From Leekyejoonella antrihumi (GTDB lineage: Bacteria > Actinomycetota > Actinomycetes > Actinomycetales > Dermatophilaceae): a stretch of 64,000 nucleotides of DNA. The position numbers were made by a program, and so were the translations under genes. This document shows, one piece after another, positions 7,937 to 17,095 of the stretch (position 1 is the stretch's first letter; every line of letters starts with the position of its first letter). Under the pieces are notes generated by a model that ran no database searches, was not told the origin of the DNA, and saw nothing but the letters and a program-made list of their open reading frames with translations. The DNA lies in assembly GCF_007845645.1 (NCBI RefSeq), contig NZ_VCQV01000003.1:62001-126000 (forward strand), read 5' to 3'.

Positions 7937-8343
7937 TCAGGCGTTGATCGAACCGATGCGGATGTTGTTGCCGAACGGGTCCCGGATCGCGAAGTCTGTG
8001 CCGTAGGGCTGTTCCATCGGCTCCTGGGTGATGTCGGCGCCGGTCGCCTCGATCCGCTCGAAGGTGCCCGGGATGTCGTCGGTGGTGAACGCGAGCCAGC
8101 CATCACCGGCACCCTTGGTCACCAGGTCACGCACCTGTGCCGCCATTGCCTCGTCGTGCGCCGGTGCACCGGGCCGCGCCAGCAGGATCTCCTTCTGGTC
8201 GCCGGGCACCCGCACGGTCAACCACCGCATCGGGCCGAAGTCCATTTCGGCCGAGACCTCAGGCCGAGCACCTCGGTATAGAAGGTGAGCGCCTTGTCCT
8301 GATCGAGGACATAGATGGACAAGAGGTTGTTGCGTGTCAGCAT
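7937..8343 (-). pseudogene. VOC-family (glyoxalase-like) gene with a single-base frameshift
   Basis: From ATG 8343 (AAGGAGCC upstream) the protein reads MLTRNNLLSIYVLDQDKA, then FYTEVLGL, the first strand of a VOC metalloenzyme. After that the frame is lost and resumes in the next frame as VSAEMDFGPMRWLTVRVPG and continues to a normal C-terminus (YGTDFAIRDPFGNNIRIG) at 7937. Inserting one G in the run CCTGAGG near 8260 would restore LGLEVSAEM. So it is either a recent frameshift mutation or a sequencing error. Family members include dioxygenases and fosfomycin/bleomycin-resistance-like proteins; the substrate is unknown. Confidence 0.85.
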
Positions 8344-8459
8344 TGTTGGCTCCTTGAGAACGTGGATCGATGAGTGGAGCGCTACGCGCCAATGGCCGCC
8401 CTTCCGCGAATTCAGCCGAGTCTTCGGCGAGACGCCCTTGACGGGCGGGCCGACATCGG

Positions 8460-8507
8460 CGGTGCTGGGCAAAAAGTGCGCGATTGCGGCAGTTCTACCC
8501 AACACCG
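8460..8507. terminator. Hairpin overlapping the CoA-transferase stop
   Basis: CGGTGCTGGG (8460-8469) pairs with CCCAACACCG (8498-8507) with one mismatch. The loop starts CAAAAA, as in the hairpin at 7896-7931. It spans the stop of the CoA-transferase gene (stop at 8495-8497). Confidence 0.6.
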
Positions 8508-9691
8508 GGCGGACTGGCCTGCGCGGCGAGCCAGGCGCGCACCTGGTCGGCGTCGGCGTCGTTGCTCGGTGGTGGTGTCGGGTCGGTGGTGCGGTAGGCC
8601 GTCCACCGGATCGGATGACGCACCTCTCGGGTCCATCCCGCGCCTACCTCGACGGTCGGCTCGAGGCCGAGGCTCTCGGCCAGCTGAAGAGCCTCGGGGA
8701 TCGTGTTGACCTTGCCCGCGGGCACCCGTGCCGCATGCAGCACCTGCACCCAGTGCTCCACTTCGCGGGCACCCAGGAGCGCCTCCAGGTCCTGGATCAG
8801 CGCCTCCCGGTGCGCGACACGCTCGGGATTGGTCGCATACTCGGATCGCTCGGCGAGCCCGGAACCACCCAGCGCCCCTGCCAGCCGACCGAACTGGACA
8901 TCGTTGCCGCACGCCACCGCGATCAGCCCATCGCGGCAGTGCAACGTCTCGTAGGGAGCGATGCTCGGGTGCTGGTTGCCCATGGCCCGGCCCGGCCGGC
9001 CGGTCTCCAGGCCGGCCTGCCCCTGATTGACCAACGATCCGAGCAGGCTCGTCAGCAAGGTCAGCTCCAGTCGGTCACCACGCCCGGTGCGGCCGCGGGC
9101 GATCAGGGCTGCCAGGATCCCGGTGACCGCATCCTTGCCGGTCAGCACATCGACCAGTGCGACGCCGACCTTGGTCGGCTCACCCTCAGCGTCGCCGGTG
9201 ATGCTCATCAGCCCGCCGACCGCCTGCACGATGAAGTCGTAGCCGAGCAGGTCCTTCCCACCGGCGCTGCCGAACCCGTTGATGGAGCAGAAGATCGACC
9301 CGGGGTTGACGGCACTGATCGCGTCGTAGCCCAGGCCGAGCCGGTCCATCGTGCCGGCGGCGAAGTTCTCGATCACGACGTCCGCGTGCGCGGCAAGGTC
9401 GAAGGCCGTCTGCCGGTCCTGCGGATCCGTCAGGTCGAGGGCGATGGACTGCTTGCCCCGATTGACGCTCTCGAAATAGGTTGCGCCGTGGTCGGAGTAG
9501 GGCGGTCCCCACGCGCGCGTGTCATCGCCCAGGCCCGGCCGCTCGATCTTGATCACCCGGGCGCCGAGGTCCGCAAGGGTCATGGTCGCCAATGGCCCCG
9601 CAAGCACCCGGCTGAAGTCGGCGACCACCAGGCCCTCCAGCGGCGCGCCGAGCTCTCCCACCCGCGACGGCGTGTTCGGCTCGGTTGTCAC
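8495..9691 (-). CDS. CaiB/BaiF family (class III) CoA-transferase
   Basis: 398 residues from the GTG at 9691, which has GGAG about 8 bp upstream; an open frame continues further 5' but without similarity. Class III features: N-terminal GLVVADFSRVLAGPLATMTLADLGA, then VIKIERPG, the RGKQSIALDL segment, ADVVIENFAAGTMDRLGLGYD and the YDFIVQAVGGLMSITGD region. These enzymes move CoA between carboxylic acids (formyl-, succinyl-, carnitinyl-CoA types). No acyl-CoA dehydrogenase or ligase is adjacent, so the substrate is open. Confidence 0.9.
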   Translation of the reverse strand: MTTEPNTPSRVGELGAPLEGLVVADFSRVLAGPLATMTLADLGARVIKIERPGLGDDTRAWGPPYSDHGATYFESVNRGKQSIALDLTDPQDRQTAFDLAAHADVVIENFAAGTMDRLGLGYDAISAVNPGSIFCSINGFGSAGGKDLLGYDFIVQAVGGLMSITGDAEGEPTKVGVALVDVLTGKDAVTGILAALIARGRTGRGDRLELTLLTSLLGSLVNQGQAGLETGRPGRAMGNQHPSIAPYETLHCRDGLIAVACGNDVQFGRLAGALGGSGLAERSEYATNPERVAHREALIQDLEALLGAREVEHWVQVLHAARVPAGKVNTIPEALQLAESLGLEPTVEVGAGWTREVRHPIRWTAYRTTDPTPPPSNDADADQVRAWLAAQASPPGVG

Positions 9692-9883
9692 GCGGAGCTC
9701 CTCTGCAGTCCTCAGCTCGATGCCCGGTCCCGCGACCATCGAGCACTTCGTCGATTCTACGGTTGGGTGCGAGGTCGAAGGCCGGGTGGCTCTCGGCATA
9801 GGCACGCCTGTCGCCTTCGGGCCGTGGTCGGCGCCAGGCGTGCCTCCGGAACGTTGTCGGTGGGCGGTGCCATAGTCGAAGGC

Positions 9884-10027
9884 ATGGACGAACTGCTGAT
9901 GCTCCGTGGTGAAGAGCACGACTGCGCAGACTGTGGGACGGTGACGATCTTCCTGCCGCTGGAGAACGACGAATGGGTCTGCACCGCTTGCGACGGAGCA
10001 GTGCTGCTGCCGGTCTTCGCAGCCTGA
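9884..10027 (+). CDS. Small zinc-ribbon-like protein
   Basis: 47 residues, MDELLMLRGEEHD then CADC and CTAC separated by about 18 residues (FLPLENDEWV between). The two CxxC knuckles would coordinate one zinc. Small proteins of this shape are frequent in Micrococcales and unannotated. It is too short for many gene finders. The 190 bp before it (9692-9883) contain no other gene I can support. Confidence 0.7.
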   Translation: MDELLMLRGEEHDCADCGTVTIFLPLENDEWVCTACDGAVLLPVFAA

Positions 10028-10045
10028 CCGGCCGGTCGACCTCGC

Positions 10046-10636
10046 TCAGGTCTTGCGGGGTCTGGGTTTGGCACGAAGGTGAGCTCGCTCGCCCTGCTTG
10101 CCGAACAGGCTGAGGAACTCGACGGGTTCGGCGTCGGCTGCGCCGAACCAATGCGGCACCCTGGTGTCGAACTCGGCCGCCTCGCCCGGTGCCAGCACGA
10201 GGTCGTGCTCGGCGAGCACGACGCGCAACCGCCCGTCCAGGACGTAGAGCCACTCATATCCCTCGTGCGTCTGCGGATCGGGTTTCCGCCGTTCCCGGCC
10301 GGCCGGAATCACGATCTTGTAGGCCTGGATGCCGCCGGACCGGCGGGTCAGCGGCACCGTGGTCATGCCGTGCACCGTGGTCGGGCGCAGGTGGATCCGC
10401 GGATCGCCGGTCGGAGGGGCATCGACGAGCTCGTCGAGTGTCACGCCATACGCCTGAGCCAACGGGAAGAGGAGCTCCAGCGTTGGGCGCCGGGTGCCGG
10501 ACTCGAGTCGAGACAGTGTGCTGACCGAGATGCCGGTCGTCGTCGACAGGTCGGTCAGCGTGGTCTCCCGCTGCTGTCGCAGTGCGCGCAGTCGGGGGCC
10601 GACGGCTCCGAGGGCCTGGTCGAGATCGCTGTCCAT
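10046..10636 (-). CDS. XRE-family regulator with C-terminal cupin
   Basis: 196 residues. The N-terminal helix-turn-helix is RLRALRQQRETTLTDLSTTT then SVSTLSRLESGTRRPTLELLFPLAQAY; the C-terminal part is a cupin (HEGYEWLYVLDGRLRVVLAEH, LAPGEAAEFDTRVPHWFG). This architecture (PuuR/SutR-like) senses a small ligand through the cupin. It is divergent from the flavin oxidoreductase gene with a palindrome in between, so it probably regulates itself and that neighbour. Confidence 0.9.
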   Translation of the reverse strand: MDSDLDQALGAVGPRLRALRQQRETTLTDLSTTTGISVSTLSRLESGTRRPTLELLFPLAQAYGVTLDELVDAPPTGDPRIHLRPTTVHGMTTVPLTRRSGGIQAYKIVIPAGRERRKPDPQTHEGYEWLYVLDGRLRVVLAEHDLVLAPGEAAEFDTRVPHWFGAADAEPVEFLSLFGKQGERAHLRAKPRPRKT

Positions 10637-10645
10637 GGCTGCTAG

Positions 10646-10662
10646 TTTGCCATACTGGCAAA
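10646..10662. promoter_or_regulatory. Palindromic operator in divergent promoter region
   Basis: TTTGCC-ATACT-GGCAAA, a perfect 6-5-6 inverted repeat 10 bp upstream of the XRE-cupin start and 56 bp upstream of the oxidoreductase start. Position and symmetry make it the likely binding site of the XRE-cupin regulator (inference). Confidence 0.7.
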
Positions 10663-10717
10663 GCAAGTTGCGGTTACGGCCGGCTGCGCCGCACAGTTGT
10701 CCGTGGAGGTGGTCAGG

Positions 10718-11671
10718 ATGACCGACGAGCTGGACACCCGCTACGACGTGGTGGTGATCGGCGGCGGCGCTGCCGGACTGAGCGGCGCGCTGATGCTGTC
10801 GAGGGCACGGCGATCGGTCCTGGTGGTCGATGCCGGCGCCCCGCGCAACGCCCCGGCGGCGGGGGTGCACGGGCTGCTCGGACACGACGGGATCCCACCG
10901 GATGAGCTGTTGGCTCGCGGCCGGGCGGAGGTGAGCTCCTACGGCGGCCAGATGGTTTCCGGGAGCGTCGAGGCGGTGCGCGAGGACGGCGACGGTTTCG
11001 GGCTCACCCTGACCGGCGGCCGGTCGGTCCGAGCGCGGCGGCTGCTGCTGGCCGTCGGGCTGGTCGACGACGTGCCGGACATCCCGGGTCTGCCCGAACG
11101 GTGGGGGCGCGACGTTGTGCACTGTCCCTACTGCCACGGCTGGGAGATCCGCGACGCGGCGATCGGGGTGCTCGCCACCGGTCCGATGGCAGTGCATGTG
11201 GCGCTGCTCTTTCGGCAGTGGAGCCAGGATGTCGTGCTCTTCACGCACACCAGCTCGGCACCGACCGGCGAGGAGGCGGAGCAGCTCGTCGCCCGCGGGA
11301 TCCGAGTGGTACCCGGTGAAGTCACCGCGCTGGAGGTCGCCGGCGACCACCTCACCGGCCTGCGACTGGGCGATGGCACGGTCGTTGCCCGAGACGCAGT
11401 GGCGCTCACGCCCCGGATGGTGGCGCGCACCGAATTCCTGTCGCAGCTCGGGCTGCACGCGGTGGAGCACCCCTCGGGCGTCGGCTCGTACCTTCCCACG
11501 GACGGCCTGGGCCGCACCGACGTCGCCGGGGTCTGGGCGGCAGGCAACATCACCGATCTCACCGCACAGGTCGGCGCCGCTGCCGCCCAGGGAGCCGCGG
11601 CCGGAGCCCAGATCAACGCCGACCTCCTGGCGCAGGAGACGCAGGCCGCGGTCGCCGCCTACCGGCGGTAG
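10718..11671 (+). CDS. NAD(P)/FAD-dependent oxidoreductase, thioredoxin-reductase-like
   Basis: 317 residues from ATG 10718 (GGAGG 8 bp upstream). It has the FAD dinucleotide fold VVVIGGGAAGLSGALMLSRARR, the redox-active disulfide HCPYCHGWE in the thioredoxin-reductase position, a degenerate central NAD(P) part (IGVLATGPMAVHVALL) and the C-terminal FAD motif GVWAAGNITDLTAQVGAAAAQG. Low-molecular-weight flavoprotein disulfide reductase group; many such solitary genes are paired with a cupin regulator. The electron acceptor is unknown. Confidence 0.9.
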   Translation: MTDELDTRYDVVVIGGGAAGLSGALMLSRARRSVLVVDAGAPRNAPAAGVHGLLGHDGIPPDELLARGRAEVSSYGGQMVSGSVEAVREDGDGFGLTLTGGRSVRARRLLLAVGLVDDVPDIPGLPERWGRDVVHCPYCHGWEIRDAAIGVLATGPMAVHVALLFRQWSQDVVLFTHTSSAPTGEEAEQLVARGIRVVPGEVTALEVAGDHLTGLRLGDGTVVARDAVALTPRMVARTEFLSQLGLHAVEHPSGVGSYLPTDGLGRTDVAGVWAAGNITDLTAQVGAAAAQGAAAGAQINADLLAQETQAAVAAYRR

Positions 11672-11720
11672 CCTGTGCCAGGTACACCAAAAATGTTCTG
11701 ACAACGTTCGGGAGCAACAC

Positions 11721-12194
11721 ATGGCCTACTCCGTGGACTTCCACACCGTGTCGGCAACCGGCCTCGAGTCGTCGCCGGTCGCGGAAGCGCTCGCCGGACT
11801 GCGGGCGAACGAGGCTCGCTACTACAAGAACAAGTACGACCACGAGTTCACCGTCGAACCCGCGGCGGACGCCGGGTCGACCATCGATCGGGTGCACCGG
11901 GTCCTCAAGGACGAGCGTGACATCGTGATCTCGTCGCGTCCCTTGGAGGCGACGGAGTTTCGGGTCGAGGGCCTCCACCTGGCCTATGTCTTCTATGAGA
12001 GCGGCCTGTCGATCAACGTCATGTACAGCATCGACGGCATCGGCAAGCGGGCGGTCGGGTTCAAGCTGTCCGACGGGATGGACGTGCCCGACGAGCTCGC
12101 CACCCGATTCAAGTTCGCCAGGCAGAAGTCGAAGCTGGCCGGCACCATCCGCGGATCCTACTTCGTGATCAAGGGCAAGTACCCACCGTCCTGA
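11721..12194 (+). CDS. Conserved actinobacterial protein of unknown function
   Basis: 157 residues, MAYSVDFHTVSATGLESSPV start, then a conserved-looking NEARYYKNKYDHEF, a mid region (DERDIVISSRPLEATEFRVEG) and a C-terminal FKFARQKSKLAGTIRGSYFV. No signal peptide or membrane helix. I recall homologues in related Actinobacteria that carry a dubious phenylalanyl-tRNA synthetase label; nothing in this sequence supports that. Function unknown. Downstream 12195-12294 holds no gene. Confidence 0.75.
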   Translation: MAYSVDFHTVSATGLESSPVAEALAGLRANEARYYKNKYDHEFTVEPAADAGSTIDRVHRVLKDERDIVISSRPLEATEFRVEGLHLAYVFYESGLSINVMYSIDGIGKRAVGFKLSDGMDVPDELATRFKFARQKSKLAGTIRGSYFVIKGKYPPS

Positions 12195-12294
12195 CGGGGC
12201 TAGATTCACCTCACGACCTCAGTTCCACTCACCGGTTCGACCGGAGCCATCGGCGGTCTGGTCGCTCGAGCTCGATGGGGTCGGCGATCGCCCG

Positions 12295-13809
12295 CTAGAT
12301 GCCCCTGGCCATGCGGTAGTAGGCCGCGTTCCAACGCAGCTCCCGCTCGACGTCGGACGGGGTGGTGTCCTGGTCGATCACGACGAGCTCGGCTCCCACC
12401 ATCCGGGCCAGGTCCTCGAAGGTTTCGCGGCCGAGCGCCGTCGAAATGACCGTATGATGCGCGCCGCCCGCGAGCAGCCACGCACCTGCCGACGTGGCCA
12501 GGTTGGGCTGCGGCGCCCAGATGGCATGGCCCACCGGCAGCCGTGGAAGGCCCTGGGGCGCCGCGACCACCTCGACCACGTTCGCGACGAGTCGCAGCCG
12601 GCCGCCCACGTCACTCATCGCGACGACGACCCCGGGTCCGGCATCGGCCTCGAATACCAGCCGGACCGGGTCCTCGCGGTCACCGATGGCCAGCGGATGG
12701 ATCTCGACCCGCGCGCGTGCGGTGGTCAGCGTCGGGCAGACCTCCAGCATATGTGCGCCCAGGATCAGCTCGGAGCCAGGGGTGAGGTCGTACGTGTAGT
12801 CCTCCATGAGCGAGGCGCCGCCCGGTAGGCCGTGTCCCATGACCTTTGCGGCGCGCACCAGAAGCGCGGTCTTCCAGTCGCCTTCGGCCCCAAAGCCGTA
12901 GCCGTCGGCCATCAGCCGCTGGACCGCAAGGCCGGGTAGCTGACGCAGCCCGCCGAGATCCTCGAAATTGCTTGTGAACGCGTTGAACCGACCCTCGACC
13001 AGGAAGGAACGCAGTCCCAGCTCGGTCCTCGCGGCGTAGCGGAGCGACTCGTGACGCTCACCACCGGCGCGCAGCTCAGGGGCCACGTCATACAGATCGA
13101 GATAGGTCTCCGTGAGGACGTCGACGTCGTCGTCCGAGGCTCCGTGCACCCGCTCGACGAGGTCGTTGACAGCCCACGTGTTCACCGAGACTCCGAAGAC
13201 CGACTCCACCTCGGTCTTGTCGCCATCCGTGACCGCGACGTTGCGCATGTTGTCCCCGAATCGGGCAAGTCGCAGCGAACGCAGCTCCGCAAGGCCCGCC
13301 GCGGCCCGGGCCCAGGTGCCGACCCGAGCCTGCACGTCCGGGTTCGAGCCGTGACCGACGACCACCTTCCGCGCAACGGCCAGCCGGCCCAGGATGTAGC
13401 CGAACTCCCGGTCGCCGTGTGCGGCCTGGTTGAGGTTCATGAAGTCCATGTCGATGGTCGACCACGGAAGCTCGACGTTGACCTGGGTGTGCAGCTGCAG
13501 CAACGGTGTCGACAGCACTTTCAACCCGCGGATCCACATCTTGGCCGGACTGAACGTGTGCATCCACGCAATCAGGCCGATGCACCGGTCATCGGCCGCG
13601 GCCTCCAGCATCAGCCGCCGGATCGCCTCCGACTCCTTCAGCACCGGCTTCCATACGACACGCACCGGCAGGTCCGCGGCCTCATCGAGCAGCGCCGACA
13701 CGGCGTGCGACTGCCGGGTCACCTGGTCGAGGACGTCCTGCCCGTACAAGTCCTGGCTACCGGTGAGAAACCAGATCTCCCGGCCTTCGAATGGGCTTTC
13801 CATCGTCAT
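12295..13809 (-). CDS. araA: L-arabinose isomerase
   Basis: 504 residues, full family length. It converts L-arabinose to L-ribulose. Family landmarks: [13 protein letters not shown] at the N-terminus, [60 protein letters not shown] and the C-terminal [14 protein letters not shown] with active-site His. Last gene of the arabinose operon; its ATG overlaps the araD stop by 4 bp. Confidence 0.97.
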   Translation of the reverse strand: MTMESPFEGREIWFLTGSQDLYGQDVLDQVTRQSHAVSALLDEAADLPVRVVWKPVLKESEAIRRLMLEAAADDRCIGLIAWMHTFSPAKMWIRGLKVLSTPLLQLHTQVNVELPWSTIDMDFMNLNQAAHGDREFGYILGRLAVARKVVVGHGSNPDVQARVGTWARAAAGLAELRSLRLARFGDNMRNVAVTDGDKTEVESVFGVSVNTWAVNDLVERVHGASDDDVDVLTETYLDLYDVAPELRAGGERHESLRYAARTELGLRSFLVEGRFNAFTSNFEDLGGLRQLPGLAVQRLMADGYGFGAEGDWKTALLVRAAKVMGHGLPGGASLMEDYTYDLTPGSELILGAHMLEVCPTLTTARARVEIHPLAIGDREDPVRLVFEADAGPGVVVAMSDVGGRLRLVANVVEVVAAPQGLPRLPVGHAIWAPQPNLATSAGAWLLAGGAHHTVISTALGRETFEDLARMVGAELVVIDQDTTPSDVERELRWNAAYYRMARGI

Positions 13810-14555
13810 TCTGGGCGCTCCCTTCCTTGGCTCGCACCCGGCACCGACGGCGACGAGCCCGGCTGCCCATACGCGTTCTGGTATCGGTCATGGAGCGAGG
13901 CGACGGCGTCCTCGGGAATCGGGACGGGTGCCCCGAGCTGGCGCGCGAGGTGGATCGTGCGCGCCACCTCCTCGAGCATCACCGCCGCCTTCACCGCGGC
14001 CCGCCCGTCACGACCGATCGTGAAGGGACCGTGGTTGAGCATCAGGACCGCGGGCGACCGCGACCCGCGCAGCGTCTCGACGATGCCCCGACCGATCGAG
14101 TCGTCCCCGATGATGGCGAACGGCCCGACGGGGATCGGACCGCCGAACTCGTCGGCCATCATCGTCAGGACGCAGGGGATCGCCTCTCCACGCGCCGCCC
14201 ATGCGGTCGCGTAGGTCGAGTGGGTGTGCACGATCCCGCCAACCTGTCGCAGGTGCCGATACACGTAGGCGTGCGCGGCGGTGTCCGAGGACGGCACCCG
14301 ATCTCCGTCAAGCAGGTTGCCGTCCAGGTCGCACACGACCATGGCCTCGGGTGTCAGCGCGTCGTAGGTGACGCCCGACGGTTTGATGACCATCAGGTCA
14401 CTCGGGCCGGGGCCGGACTGCGGATCAACCACGATCCGCTCGGACACATTGCCGGCGGTCCACACAACGAGGTCCCAACGCCGCAGCTCACTGTGCAGCT
14501 GCGCCAGGTCGACTCGCGCGTCCTGCACCGCGGCAGCGACCGTGTCAGAGAACAT
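13806..14555 (-). CDS. araD: L-ribulose-5-phosphate 4-epimerase
   Basis: 249 residues. Class II aldolase fold: [21 protein letters not shown], the phosphate-binding [20 protein letters not shown], the zinc-binding pair in [18 protein letters not shown] and the third His in [10 protein letters not shown]. It converts L-ribulose 5-phosphate to D-xylulose 5-phosphate. It overlaps araB upstream by 11 bp and araA downstream by 4 bp. The C-terminal 20 or so residues (Gly/Ser/Pro-rich) look like a non-conserved tail. Confidence 0.95.
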   Translation of the reverse strand: MFSDTVAAAVQDARVDLAQLHSELRRWDLVVWTAGNVSERIVVDPQSGPGPSDLMVIKPSGVTYDALTPEAMVVCDLDGNLLDGDRVPSSDTAAHAYVYRHLRQVGGIVHTHSTYATAWAARGEAIPCVLTMMADEFGGPIPVGPFAIIGDDSIGRGIVETLRGSRSPAVLMLNHGPFTIGRDGRAAVKAAVMLEEVARTIHLARQLGAPVPIPEDAVASLHDRYQNAYGQPGSSPSVPGASQGRERPE

Positions 14556-16137
14556 CGACGGCCACCTGCTGCAGTGCGAGTCCGGCCGTATACCGCTCGA
14601 GAAATGCGCCGTAGCCGCGTACATCGGCCAGATCGGGGTCGATCACCTCAAGCTCCTCATCGATGAACACCTCGCGGGCGAGAAAGCGTTCCAGATCGGA
14701 TTCGGAGGACGCCAGGAACGCGGCAAGGACCGCGATCCCCCACGCGCCGCCCTCGGGCGCCGACCCGCCTATCGACACCGGCGCGTCGACCGCTGCCGCC
14801 AGGAGCCGCCCGGCGATGCGCTCGGTCCGAAACAGGCCGCCGTGAGCAAAGAGGGTCTCCAGGTCGATACCGGCCTCCTTGAGCACCCGCATGCCGATGG
14901 TGAGCGTTCCGAACACGCCGAAGACGAGGGCTCTCGCAAAATTTGCGAGGGTCAGGCGACTGTCGGGCGTGCGCACGACGATGGGCCGGCCGCCGGCCGG
15001 GCCTCCCGCGATCGGCTCACCGGACAGGAAGTTGTAGGCCAGAATTCCGCCACCGTCCGGCTCGCCGGAAAGAGCCTCTCGCAGCAGCACTTCGAAGACC
15101 GCGTCCGCGTCGACGTCGCGCCCCAGAGCGGCTGCGAACCGCTGGAACACCGAAGCCCACGCCTCGAGCTCGCTCGCGCCGTTGTTGCAGTGCACCATCG
15201 CGACCGGCGCCCCCATCGGGGTGGCAACGACATCGATCTCCCGGTGCATCAGCTCGAGCGGCTTGTCGAGGACCACCATCGCGAACACGCTGGTTCCGAC
15301 GCTCACGTTGCCCGTGCGTGGCGAGATCGAGTGCGTCGCCACCATTCCGGTGCCGGCATCTCCCTCCGGAGGGCATAGCGGGATGCCCGGGCCAAGCGCG
15401 CCGGTCGGATCGAGAAGGGCGGCGCCGTCCGGAGTGAGCCGACCCGCCTCCCGGCCGGCGAGCAGCACCGCCGGCAGAAGTTCGGCGAGGCTGCGTCCGA
15501 AACCGTGGCCGGCCAGGAGCTCGTCCGCCGACGCCAGCATGCGTCCGTCGTAGCTGCCGGTAACCGGGTCGATCGGGAACATGCCGGCGGCGTCGCCCAC
15601 GCCGAGCACCTTGCGCCCGGTCAGACGCCAGTGCACATACCCGGAGAGTGTCGTGAGGTAGTCGACCCGCCGCACGTGCGGCTCGTCGTCGAGCACCGCC
15701 TGGTAGAGATGCGCAACGGACCAGCGGTGCGGAATGTTCTGCCCCAAGAGGTCACTCAGCTCCGCGGCGGCGCGCGCGGTCGAGGTATTGCGCCAGGTGC
15801 GGAAGGGGACGAGGAGGCAGCCCTCATCGTCGAAGGCGAGGTACCCGTGCATCATCGCCGACACACCCAGCGCCCGGAAGGTCGTGGGCCGTGCGCCGCA
15901 ACGGTCCTCGACATCCATGAGCAGGTCACCGATCGCCCCTTGCAGACCGGCCCAGGTGTCGCCGAGGTCGTAGGTCCAGCTGTCGTGGGAGAACTCGTTC
16001 TCCCACGTGCGACTTCCGGTGCCGATTACCCGGTGGTCCGCCCCGATCAGGCAGGCCTTGATCCGGGTCGACCCGAACTCCACGCCGAGGCAGGCTCGGC
16101 CCTCGGCAACCGCTCGCCGCTCCTGTGCCGTGTCCAC
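14545..16137 (-). CDS. araB: FGGY-family carbohydrate kinase, probable L-ribulokinase
   Basis: 530 residues. N-terminal ATPase motif LGVEFGSTRIKACLIG; ALGVSAMMHGYLAFD; substrate region around PFRTWRN; C-terminal FGVFGTLTIGMRVLKEAGIDLE, AHGGLFRTE and IGGSAPEGGAWGIAVLAAF, the FGGY signature. Position between ABC transporter and araD makes it the L-ribulokinase of the pathway, although the sequence also resembles xylulokinase-like relatives; the gene symbol rests on context. Confidence 0.85.
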   Translation of the reverse strand: MDTAQERRAVAEGRACLGVEFGSTRIKACLIGADHRVIGTGSRTWENEFSHDSWTYDLGDTWAGLQGAIGDLLMDVEDRCGARPTTFRALGVSAMMHGYLAFDDEGCLLVPFRTWRNTSTARAAAELSDLLGQNIPHRWSVAHLYQAVLDDEPHVRRVDYLTTLSGYVHWRLTGRKVLGVGDAAGMFPIDPVTGSYDGRMLASADELLAGHGFGRSLAELLPAVLLAGREAGRLTPDGAALLDPTGALGPGIPLCPPEGDAGTGMVATHSISPRTGNVSVGTSVFAMVVLDKPLELMHREIDVVATPMGAPVAMVHCNNGASELEAWASVFQRFAAALGRDVDADAVFEVLLREALSGEPDGGGILAYNFLSGEPIAGGPAGGRPIVVRTPDSRLTLANFARALVFGVFGTLTIGMRVLKEAGIDLETLFAHGGLFRTERIAGRLLAAAVDAPVSIGGSAPEGGAWGIAVLAAFLASSESDLERFLAREVFIDEELEVIDPDLADVRGYGAFLERYTAGLALQQVAVDVL

Positions 16138-16236
16138 GCCTTCTCCTCAGGTTGAGATCATGACGAACTGGCCGCAACGACAGCACTTCCCATGCCCGCA
16201 CGACGGGCCGTCGGACGAACAGCACGAAGACCGGTC

Positions 16237-17037
16237 CTAGGCCGAGTCCTCTTCGATCTGCTGGCGGTAGGAGGAGACCATGAACTCGGTCAGCTCGGCC
16301 AGGGAGGTGTCCTTCGTGCGCTTGTCCAGGACGACCCGGCCTTGCTCGACGACGTTGACCCGATCGCACAGCTCGAAGATATGGGTGTAGTTGTGGTCGA
16401 TCACCACCATCGACACACCACGCTTCTTGGCCAGACTCTGCACCAGATCGATGATCAGCTTCGCCTCCCTGGCACCCATGGCGGCCAGCGGCTCGTCCAG
16501 CAGCAGGATCTTCACGTCATCTCGTCGGGTCGCCCGGGCTACGGCGATCGCCTGACGCTGACCGCCGGAGAGCTTCTCCACGGGCACATCCACCGAAGGG
16601 ATGTCGACCTGGATGTCGTGCAGGTAGCGTCGCGCGTCGTCCCGCATCCGTCGGTTGTTCAAGAACCGCAGCCGGCCACCGGTCGTCATCTCCCGGTTGA
16701 GGAAGAGGTTGTGATAGACCGACAGCTGGTCGACGAGCGCCAGGTCCTGAAATACCGTCTCGATCCCATGACTGCGGGCATCCTGCACGGATCGCAGTTG
16801 CACCGGCTTGCCGTCCAGGTACATCTGGCCGCCGTCCGGCACCTCATACCCGGTGATGATCTTGACCAGAGTCGACTTGCCCGCGCCGTTGGCACCGACC
16901 ACGCCCAGCACCTCGCCGGCCTCCAGGTGCAGGTCGACACCGCGAAGCACCTTGACCGCGCCGAAGCTCTTGGTGATCCCTTCCACCCGCATGACGGGCT
17001 CACGTGAACCGCTCTCCGCCACGGCATCCTCAGTCAT
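16237..17037 (-). CDS. Sugar ABC transporter ATP-binding protein (single-domain)
   Basis: 266 residues. Walker A GANGAGKST, Q-loop, signature LSGGQRQAIAVARA, Walker B ILLLDEPLAAM, switch His in VVIDHNYTH. Unlike RbsA/AraG it has one ABC domain, so two copies must assemble, as in FrcA-type transporters. Energises uptake with the permease and binding protein just upstream. Start 17037 has GGAG before it. The 99-bp gap to araB (16138-16236) holds no gene. Confidence 0.93.
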   Translation of the reverse strand: MTEDAVAESGSREPVMRVEGITKSFGAVKVLRGVDLHLEAGEVLGVVGANGAGKSTLVKIITGYEVPDGGQMYLDGKPVQLRSVQDARSHGIETVFQDLALVDQLSVYHNLFLNREMTTGGRLRFLNNRRMRDDARRYLHDIQVDIPSVDVPVEKLSGGQRQAIAVARATRRDDVKILLLDEPLAAMGAREAKLIIDLVQSLAKKRGVSMVVIDHNYTHIFELCDRVNVVEQGRVVLDKRTKDTSLAELTEFMVSSYRQQIEEDSA

Positions 17038-17095
17038 CTCGTCCACTCCCGCCGACGTGTCACTCGCCTGCCCGTTGCATTTTTGCCCGACCGTC

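Noticed and set aside
8315-10027. Long plus-strand frame across the CoA-transferase gene
   Set aside because: It is antisense to the CoA-transferase with clear family motifs; only its last 47 codons from 9884 form a separate gene.
11721-12194. Phenylalanyl-tRNA synthetase alpha subunit label
   Set aside because: The protein is 157 residues with none of the class II synthetase motifs.
14368-15378. Plus-strand frames antisense to araB/araD
   Set aside because: High-GC shadow frames; no start context or motifs, and the minus strand is well supported.
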